Below are positions 14,820-19,219 of a DNA stretch of 19,219 nt, in pieces (the stretch's first letter is position 1; each line of letters starts with the position of its first letter). The notes beneath the pieces were generated by a model. The model saw nothing but the letters and a program-made list of their open reading frames with translations. It was not told where the DNA came from and made no database searches. Source of the stretch: Ruminococcaceae bacterium UBA6845 (GTDB lineage Bacteria; Bacillota; Clostridia; Oscillospirales; Acutalibacteraceae); assembly GCA_002449395.1 (NCBI GenBank), contig DKDP01000004.1:7958-27176 (forward strand). The letters are read 5' to 3'. The position numbers were made by a program, and so were the translations under genes.

Positions 14820-15665
14820 ATGAAGATACTTGTTACAGGATATAACGGTCAGCTCGGCTACGATGTTGTTAAGGAGCTGAACTCACGCTCAATTGAATGC
14901 AAGGGCGTTGACCGTGAAGATTTTGATATAACCGACTGTGAGCAGACCGTTGATTATATTTGCGGTTATGCTCCCGATGCGGTGATCCACTGTGCGGCAT
15001 ACACTGCCGTTGACAGGGCGGAGGACGATGAAGAAAATTGCCGCAGGGTCAATGTTGACGGAACGGAGAACATTGCCTTTGCCTGCGAAAAGCTCGGTGC
15101 AAAAATGCTATATGTCAGCACTGATTACGTTTACGGCGGAGCAGGCGACGAGTCGTTTGAACCGAGCGACGCGACTCAGCCGAAAAATGTTTACGGAGTT
15201 ACAAAGCTCGGCGGCGAAAGGGCTGTTATGAAGCACCTTGATAAATATTTCATCGTCAGAACCTCGTGGGTTTTCGGAATAAACGGAAACAATTTTGTAA
15301 AGACAATGCTCCGATTGGGAAATGAAAAGGACGAGCTGAACGTTGTTTGCGACCAGATAGGCTCGCCGACCTATACTCCCGATCTTGCACGGCTTATCTG
15401 CGATCTCATCGTGACGGATAAGTACGGCATATATCACGGAACTAATGAAAACTATTGCTCCTGGGCGGAATTTGCTTCGGAAATTATGAAGCTCGGCGGA
15501 AGAAAGGCGAAAATCAATCCCGTTCCGTCGTCGGAATATCCCGTCAGGGCGGAAAGGCCGCATAATTCAAGGCTCAGCAAAAAATGCCTTGACGATGCGG
15601 GAATAAAGAGACTTCCGACGTGGCAGGATGCATTGAAAAGATATTTAAAAGAATTGGGTGAATAA
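14820..15665 (+). CDS. rfbD: dTDP-4-dehydrorhamnose reductase RmlD
   Basis: RmlD reduces dTDP-4-keto-L-rhamnose to dTDP-L-rhamnose, the last step of the pathway. The 281-residue short-chain dehydrogenase has the nucleotide-binding GYNGQLG (7-13), HCAAYTAVDRAE (57-68) and VNVDGTENIA, with the catalytic STDYV (100-104) and YGVTK (125-129). It also has the conserved RTSWVFG and a substrate-side RPHNSRLSK near the C terminus. GAGGG just before the ATG, overlapping the preceding stop, acts as ribosome binding site. The next gene begins one base after its stop, so translation is probably coupled to the glycosyltransferase. Confidence 0.97.
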   Translation: MKILVTGYNGQLGYDVVKELNSRSIECKGVDREDFDITDCEQTVDYICGYAPDAVIHCAAYTAVDRAEDDEENCRRVNVDGTENIAFACEKLGAKMLYVSTDYVYGGAGDESFEPSDATQPKNVYGVTKLGGERAVMKHLDKYFIVRTSWVFGINGNNFVKTMLRLGNEKDELNVVCDQIGSPTYTPDLARLICDLIVTDKYGIYHGTNENYCSWAEFASEIMKLGGRKAKINPVPSSEYPVRAERPHNSRLSKKCLDDAGIKRLPTWQDALKRYLKELGE

Positions 15666-15666
15666 T

Positions 15667-16614
15667 ATGAAACTGACGCTTGTTGTGCCCTGCTTTAACG
15701 AAGAGGAGAGCGTTATAAACTTCTACACCGAGGTCACACGTGTTTTCAAGGACAAGGTTGAGGACTATGAGCTTGTCTTTGTCAACGACGGAAGCCGTGA
15801 CAAAACCCCGGAGATACTCAGGGCGATATACGAGAGAGCCGACAACGTCAAGGTTGTCAATTTCTCACGTAATTTCGGCAAGGAGGCGGCAATCTACGCC
15901 GGTCTCAGGCAGTCGAGCGGAGATTACACCTGCGTTATCGACGCCGATCTTCAGCAGCGCCCCGAGGTAGTCCTCGAGATGAAAGAAATTCTCGATGAGA
16001 ACGCCGACATTGACTGCGTTGCCGCATATCAGGGCGAGCGCAAGGAGAGCAAGCTGCTTGTTTTCTTTAAGGATAAATTTTACCAAATAATCAATAAGCT
16101 GTCTGATGTCGAGCTTTATCCGGGCGCAAGCGATTTCAGACTTATGCGCCGTCAGATGCTTGATTCCGTGCTCAGTATGTCGGAATACAGCCGATTCTCA
16201 AAGGGAATTTTCTCGTTTGTCGGCTACAATACAAAGTATATTCCCTATGAGGTTCAGGAGCGTACGGCGGGTACATCTAAATGGTCGTTTATGAAACTCT
16301 TCAGATATGCGATTGAGGGAATAGTCGGCTATTCGACATTGCCTCTCAAGGCGGCTTCCTATGCCGGAGTCGGTCTGATGGGCATATCGGTGCTCTACCT
16401 TATAATTGCGCTGATTGTCGGTGCGGTTGTCGGTGAGATCACAGCGACAATAGCAATAATCACCCTGATTCTTTTCCTCAGCGGATTAAATTCGCTTTTC
16501 CTCGGAATCATCGGTGAATATCTCGCAAGAACATATTTGCAGGTCAAGGACAGACCTATCTATATAGCAAAAGAAATCCTCAGCTATGAGGACAAAGATA
16601 AAGGAGCAGAATAA
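15667..16614 (+). CDS. GT2 glycosyltransferase, GtrB/DPM1 type
   Basis: A 315-residue family 2 glycosyltransferase of the kind that moves a sugar from a nucleotide sugar to polyprenyl phosphate at the inner membrane face. The catalytic domain starts at VVPCFNEEESV (6-16), with VNDGSRDKT (39-47), SRNFGKEAA, the metal-binding DAD (92-94) followed by LQQRPE, and ERTAGTSKW (198-206). Two membrane segments follow (about 232-255 and 262-283), as in GtrB. ATG 15667 follows GGGTG at short spacing; an in-frame GTG at 15658 would lie on that site. The position after rfbD suggests it uses a sugar of the same polysaccharide, though donor and acceptor cannot be read. A flippase partner (GtrA-like) is not present. 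Confidence 0.92.
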   Translation: MKLTLVVPCFNEEESVINFYTEVTRVFKDKVEDYELVFVNDGSRDKTPEILRAIYERADNVKVVNFSRNFGKEAAIYAGLRQSSGDYTCVIDADLQQRPEVVLEMKEILDENADIDCVAAYQGERKESKLLVFFKDKFYQIINKLSDVELYPGASDFRLMRRQMLDSVLSMSEYSRFSKGIFSFVGYNTKYIPYEVQERTAGTSKWSFMKLFRYAIEGIVGYSTLPLKAASYAGVGLMGISVLYLIIALIVGAVVGEITATIAIITLILFLSGLNSLFLGIIGEYLARTYLQVKDRPIYIAKEILSYEDKDKGAE

Positions 16615-17510
16615 TGAAGCATTACGAATCACTTATTATCGGCCATATCACAATGGATCACGACACCGACTATCTCGGTAACGAAACACTCGCTATCGGC
16701 GGCGCCGTAATCTATTCCTCCGCATCGGCTTATGCTCTCGGTCACAAGGTTGCCGCTTTGACAAAGATCAACCCTGCGGACAGCGAGAGACTTACATATT
16801 TCACAATTCCGAAAGAGGATATTTATTGCATTATGTCCGAGTCATCGTGCACGATGGATAATCAGTATTTTACCGCCGACAAGGAACGCAGAAAATGTAT
16901 GTGTATCAGCGTCGGAACTCCGTTCACGATTGATGATATTCCCGAGGACGTTGAGGCTGATATCTATCATTTTGCAGGACTGCTCTACGGAGATTTCACA
17001 AACGAAATGATTATCGAGGCTTCCAAGAGAGGCAAGGTTGCAGTTGACGTTCAGGCTCTCCTGCGCCACGTTAACCTTGAGGATCACACAATGTTCTTTG
17101 AGGATTGGAAAGAAAAAAAAGAGGTTCTTCCTTATATCGAGTACCTCAAGACAGATGCCGCCGAGGCTGAAATCCTTACAGGCCTTACGGATAGATATGA
17201 GGCGGCGAAGCTCCTTCATTCGTGGGGAGCAAAGGAAGTTGTTATCACTCACAACACCGAGGTTATCGCATATGACGGCAAGGAGTTCTGCTCGTGCCCG
17301 ATCCGTGCAAGAAATCTCAGCGGACGTACAGGACGAGGTGACACAACCTTTGCGGCATATATGACCGAAAGACTTCACCACTCAATGAAAGACGCTCTTC
17401 TCTATGCGACCGCAACGGTTTCCAATAAGATGGAGGTCCCCGGACCGTATAAGGGAACGAGAGCCGATGTCGAGGAGTATATTAAGGAGTTTTACACTGA
17501 CGTAAAATAA
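16614..17510 (+). CDS. PfkB-family sugar/nucleoside kinase
   Basis: A ribokinase-fold kinase of 298 residues, probably phosphorylating a sugar or a related small molecule with ATP. The start resembles other PfkB proteins (SLIIGHITMD, 6-15, then a GG at 29-30). The second signature is NLSGRTGRGDTTFAAY (234-249), with the catalytic base Asp243. The usual GAGD is GRGD here and an extra Arg238 is present, so the anion hole is unusual. The substrate is unknown. It starts on the last base of the glycosyltransferase stop codon, with AAGGAG (16601-16606) 7 bases upstream. Its position inside a polysaccharide block suggests a link to sugar activation or salvage, but that is inference. Confidence 0.9.
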   Translation: MKHYESLIIGHITMDHDTDYLGNETLAIGGAVIYSSASAYALGHKVAALTKINPADSERLTYFTIPKEDIYCIMSESSCTMDNQYFTADKERRKCMCISVGTPFTIDDIPEDVEADIYHFAGLLYGDFTNEMIIEASKRGKVAVDVQALLRHVNLEDHTMFFEDWKEKKEVLPYIEYLKTDAAEAEILTGLTDRYEAAKLLHSWGAKEVVITHNTEVIAYDGKEFCSCPIRARNLSGRTGRGDTTFAAYMTERLHHSMKDALLYATATVSNKMEVPGPYKGTRADVEEYIKEFYTDVK

Positions 17511-17517
17511 AGAGAAA

Positions 17518-18546
17518 ATGGGAAATGTGAATTTGAAAGAGAAAAAGGAAAGAATATGGTACTGGGATACCGTGAAGTTTCTGATGATACTTGCGGTTGT
17601 TATCGGACATTGTATTGAAAGGATGACGCTTGCCGGAGAAAAAGGGCTTATACCGCTGAACCTGTTCATTTATACGTTTCATATGCCGATGTTCCTGTTC
17701 ATATTCGGAGTTTTCCACAATGAAAAAAATACGCTGAGAAAGCTGCTGTTCTATTTTACGGCAGGATGTCTGCTTAAGGTATATTCGTATTTTTCATCCC
17801 TGTTAATAAACGGCAAGGCAACGTTCACACCGTTCTATGACGGAGGAACGCCGTGGTTTATGTTTGTCCTCGCTTGGTACACGCTGATTGCGTGGCTGCT
17901 GAAAAGGGCTGACAAACGTATAGTTCTGGCTGTGTCTATTGTTATACCGCTTATCACGGGATATTTCAGATGCATCAACGACTGCCTGTGCCTGTCAAGA
18001 ATGTTCGTTTACTTCCCGTTCTTCTGGATCGGAAAGATGCTTGACCGTGATATGCTTCTGACAACTGTCAGAAAATGGAAAAAGCGGTTTTTTGTGCCGT
18101 CGGTTTGCCTGCTTGCAGTTTGGCTTATACTTTGCATAGTCAAGACCTCTGAGATCGGGATCCTGTCGCACCTTTTCACAGGACGGAATCCGTTTTCGGC
18201 ATCAACGCACGGATTGGGCTTCATTTACAGACTGCTTACGGATGCGATAACACTTCTTACGGGAGCGGCGATACTCTTTGTTGTGCCCGAAAAGATTCCG
18301 CTGATCTCATATATGGGCAGGAACACCGTGAATGTCTATTTCTGGCACTATTCAATGCTGTATCTAGTCTTTCGTATTATAAATATGGAAGAGTTTATCG
18401 AAAATTGGTGGGGAGTGCTGATAGTTATGTGTATCGGCGTTGCGCTGACATTTATCCTGTCACTGAATATTTTTAACTTCCCGTTAAAGTATATCAATAG
18501 GTTTATAATGACTTTCAAACCGAAAAAAAGCATATCCACGCAGTAA
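17518..18546 (+). CDS. Membrane acyltransferase, OafA/fucose 4-O-acetylase type
   Basis: A 342-residue polytopic membrane protein, probably an O-acetyltransferase that decorates a cell-surface polysaccharide. About ten hydrophobic segments are visible. The N-terminal signature WYWDTVKFLMILAVVIGHCIE (about 14-34) carries the His31 typical of acyltransferase_3 proteins, and TFHMPMFLFIFG (53-64) is the second hallmark. The ATG at 17518 has only a weak site (AAAGAGAAA); an in-frame TTG at 17533 is an alternative. Leucine codons differ from the neighbours: I count 25 CTG of 46, against 2 of 21 in the kinase gene before it. That may reflect recent acquisition. It is the last gene of the block, followed by a probable terminator. 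Confidence 0.9.
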   Translation: MGNVNLKEKKERIWYWDTVKFLMILAVVIGHCIERMTLAGEKGLIPLNLFIYTFHMPMFLFIFGVFHNEKNTLRKLLFYFTAGCLLKVYSYFSSLLINGKATFTPFYDGGTPWFMFVLAWYTLIAWLLKRADKRIVLAVSIVIPLITGYFRCINDCLCLSRMFVYFPFFWIGKMLDRDMLLTTVRKWKKRFFVPSVCLLAVWLILCIVKTSEIGILSHLFTGRNPFSASTHGLGFIYRLLTDAITLLTGAAILFVVPEKIPLISYMGRNTVNVYFWHYSMLYLVFRIINMEEFIENWWGVLIVMCIGVALTFILSLNIFNFPLKYINRFIMTFKPKKSISTQ

Positions 18547-18580
18547 ACTTTTTACATAGTATTTACATAACCTTTCCCAA

Positions 18581-18619
18581 CCTCCCCTTAAATGCTTTAA
18601 GTGGAGGCTGAAATTTTTT
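18581..18619 (+). terminator. Probable intrinsic terminator after the acyltransferase
   Basis: Bases 18581-18592 pair with 18596-18607 at 11 of 12 positions around a TGC loop. The stem is followed by CTGAAA and a T-run (18614-18619). It starts 34 bases after the last stop codon, fitting the end of the polysaccharide operon. The spacing to the T-run is slightly long. The outer CCTCC/GGAGG arms resemble the repeat at 33-50. Confidence 0.65.
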
Positions 18620-18707
18620 AATTTAGGATGGGATTACTTTTAACAGTCCTCATCGTACCGAAAGATCCGATAACGGTTAGTTTTGACAAAGAAATCATAC
18701 ATGGGCG

Positions 18708-18758
18708 CCCCTTTAGGGGAGCAGTCACGACCTTGTGTCGTGACTGAGGGGTTTTCTT
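18708..18758. repeat. Double-hairpin intergenic repeat, copy with AGTCACGAC arms
   Basis: CCCC-TTTA-GGGG (18708-18719) is followed by a perfect 9-bp hairpin, AGTCACGAC (18723-18731) with GTCGTGACT (18737-18745). It closes with GAGGGG and TTTTCTT (18746-18758). The order short stem, long stem, GAGGG matches the next repeat. The T-run could make it a second terminator. Confidence 0.65.
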
Positions 18759-18786
18759 AAAGTCAGAAAAGATTTATTTTAAGTGT

Positions 18787-18831
18787 GGGCTCCTCCTCTG
18801 GGGGAGCTGTCAGCGCAGCTGACTGAGGGAG
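18787..18831. repeat. Double-hairpin intergenic repeat, GGGCTCCTCC copy
   Basis: GCTCCTCC (18789-18796) pairs with GGGGGAGC (18800-18807) with one G-T pair. Then comes a perfect GTCAGC-GCA-GCTGAC hairpin (18809-18823) and a closing TGAGGGAG (18824-18831). The first 20 bases, from 18787, match 83-102 at 19 of 20. Confidence 0.7.
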
Positions 18832-18856
18832 TAAGGTTTTATCAGTTTTATCTTGC

Positions 18857-19055
18857 CTCCCTTGCACGCAATGTCATTAACTTAAGGCTTTTTGCAAAAA
18901 TTTTTGGGTCGATGTGGTCATCGACCCCTACGATAAAGTGAAGAAAAAGAACAAAATGCATAACATAATACTCTTATCATTTCGCCGAATCCTACTGCAT
19001 TTATTATGATGTGAAACACAATTCCTTAAGTTAATGACATTGCCCTGCACGGGAG
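18857..19055. mobile_element. MITE-like element, 199 bp with inverted ends
   Basis: A perfect 20-bp inverted repeat (18868-18887 and 19024-19043; left arm GCAATGTCATTAACTTAAGG) extends outward through a less exact CTCCC-TGCA stretch to 18857 and 19055. The interior has no ORF of note. It contains a palindrome, TTTTTGCAAAAA (18889-18900), and a 9-bp hairpin (18906-18927). Size, inverted ends and lack of coding fit a miniature inverted-repeat element. No target-site duplication is obvious, and the mobile nature is inference. Confidence 0.55.
18906..18927. repeat. GGGTCGATG hairpin inside the inverted-repeat element
   Basis: GGGTCGATG (18906-18914) and CATCGACCC (18919-18927) form a perfect 9-bp stem with a TGGT loop, followed by CCTACG. 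It may be an independent interspersed repeat nested in the larger element. Confidence 0.6.
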
Positions 19056-19219
19056 AATAAATTAACAAACCACACCAACATATAGAGGAATAAAAAGGAA
19101 AACAGAGGAAGAAACAATATGTAGTGTAGGGAGAAGAGGAAGAGTAACAAGATAGAGGCAGAAAGATCGGAAAGGGAAAATAGCAACGCCCGGGAGGGTT
19201 GAAGAAAGGGAAAAGAAAC
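19056..19219. other. Purine-rich tail, possibly low-quality or adapter-derived
   Basis: From 19091 to the end I count 23 pyrimidines in 129 bases, unlike the rest of the window. There is no ORF. GTAGTGTAGGGA (19121-19132), then AAGAG after one base, resembles part of an Illumina TruSeq adapter. AGATCGGAA (19164-19172) matches the start of that adapter. This stretch should not be trusted as genomic without checking. Confidence 0.45.

Larger units (their letters stand above)
18547..19219. other. Gene-free right end with stacked repeats
   Basis: No convincing gene is visible on either strand in this 673-base stretch. It holds, in order, a terminator-like hairpin (18581-18619), two hairpin repeats of a shared design (18708-18758 and 18787-18831), an inverted-repeat element (18857-19055) and a purine-rich tail (19056-19219). 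Bases 18620-18707 between the first two show nothing I can interpret. Confidence 0.75.

Noticed and set aside
18683..18688. TTGACA as a -35 box
   Set aside because: No TATAAT-like box lies 16-18 bases downstream, and no gene follows on this strand.
18700..18760. tRNA or other structured RNA gene
   Set aside because: The stems do not fold into a cloverleaf and the same design recurs as an intergenic repeat, so a repeat is the simpler reading.

Overview
The window looks like chromosomal DNA from a Gram-positive anaerobe of the class Clostridia, most likely Ruminococcus or a relative in the Oscillospiraceae. The signs are the Gram-positive division block (YggS family protein, SepF, DivIVA, LspA, RluD-type synthase), an endonuclease-type MutL, AGGAGG-like ribosome binding sites before many genes, occasional TTG and GTG starts, a transketolase split into two genes, and short GC-rich hairpin repeats. 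The taxon is inferred from gene content and repeat style, not from a marker search. All 19 genes lie on the + strand and most gaps are a few bases or overlaps, so one or a few long transcripts are likely.

Layout. 1-179: intergenic repeats. 180-3200: mutL and miaA, separated by a 76-bp array of heptamers arranged five direct and five inverted. 3202-8272: a membrane-anchored HlyD-like protein, a YggS/YlmE PLP protein, SepF, a DivIVA with a very long acidic tail, LspA and a RluD-type pseudouridine synthase. 8287-10081: the N and C halves of transketolase. 10145-13260: a large one-pass membrane protein with a probable propeller-like outer domain, a small coiled-coil protein with a DivIVA-like N terminus, and a class I fumarase beta-type subunit without its usual alpha partner. 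13292-18546: a polysaccharide block with rfbA, rfbC, rfbD, a polyprenyl-phosphate-type glycosyltransferase, a PfkB sugar kinase and a membrane acyltransferase. 18547-19219: gene-free, with a probable terminator, two hairpin repeats of one family, a 199-bp element with inverted ends, and a purine-rich tail that may be sequencing artefact.

How the genes fit together. The middle of the window encodes envelope growth and division factors: SepF and DivIVA at the septum or poles, LspA in lipoprotein maturation, and a YggS family protein in vitamin B6 homeostasis. The 3' block makes dTDP-L-rhamnose (rfbB is not in the window) and probably transfers and decorates sugars of a cell-wall polysaccharide. 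The least explained genes are the HlyD-like protein, the 689-residue bitopic protein and its coiled-coil neighbour.

No phage, toxin-antitoxin, CRISPR or defence system is visible, and I see no clear case for a wholly new system. The best leads are the bitopic/coiled-coil pair, the HlyD-like protein in the division cluster, the heptamer array, and the repeats at both ends.
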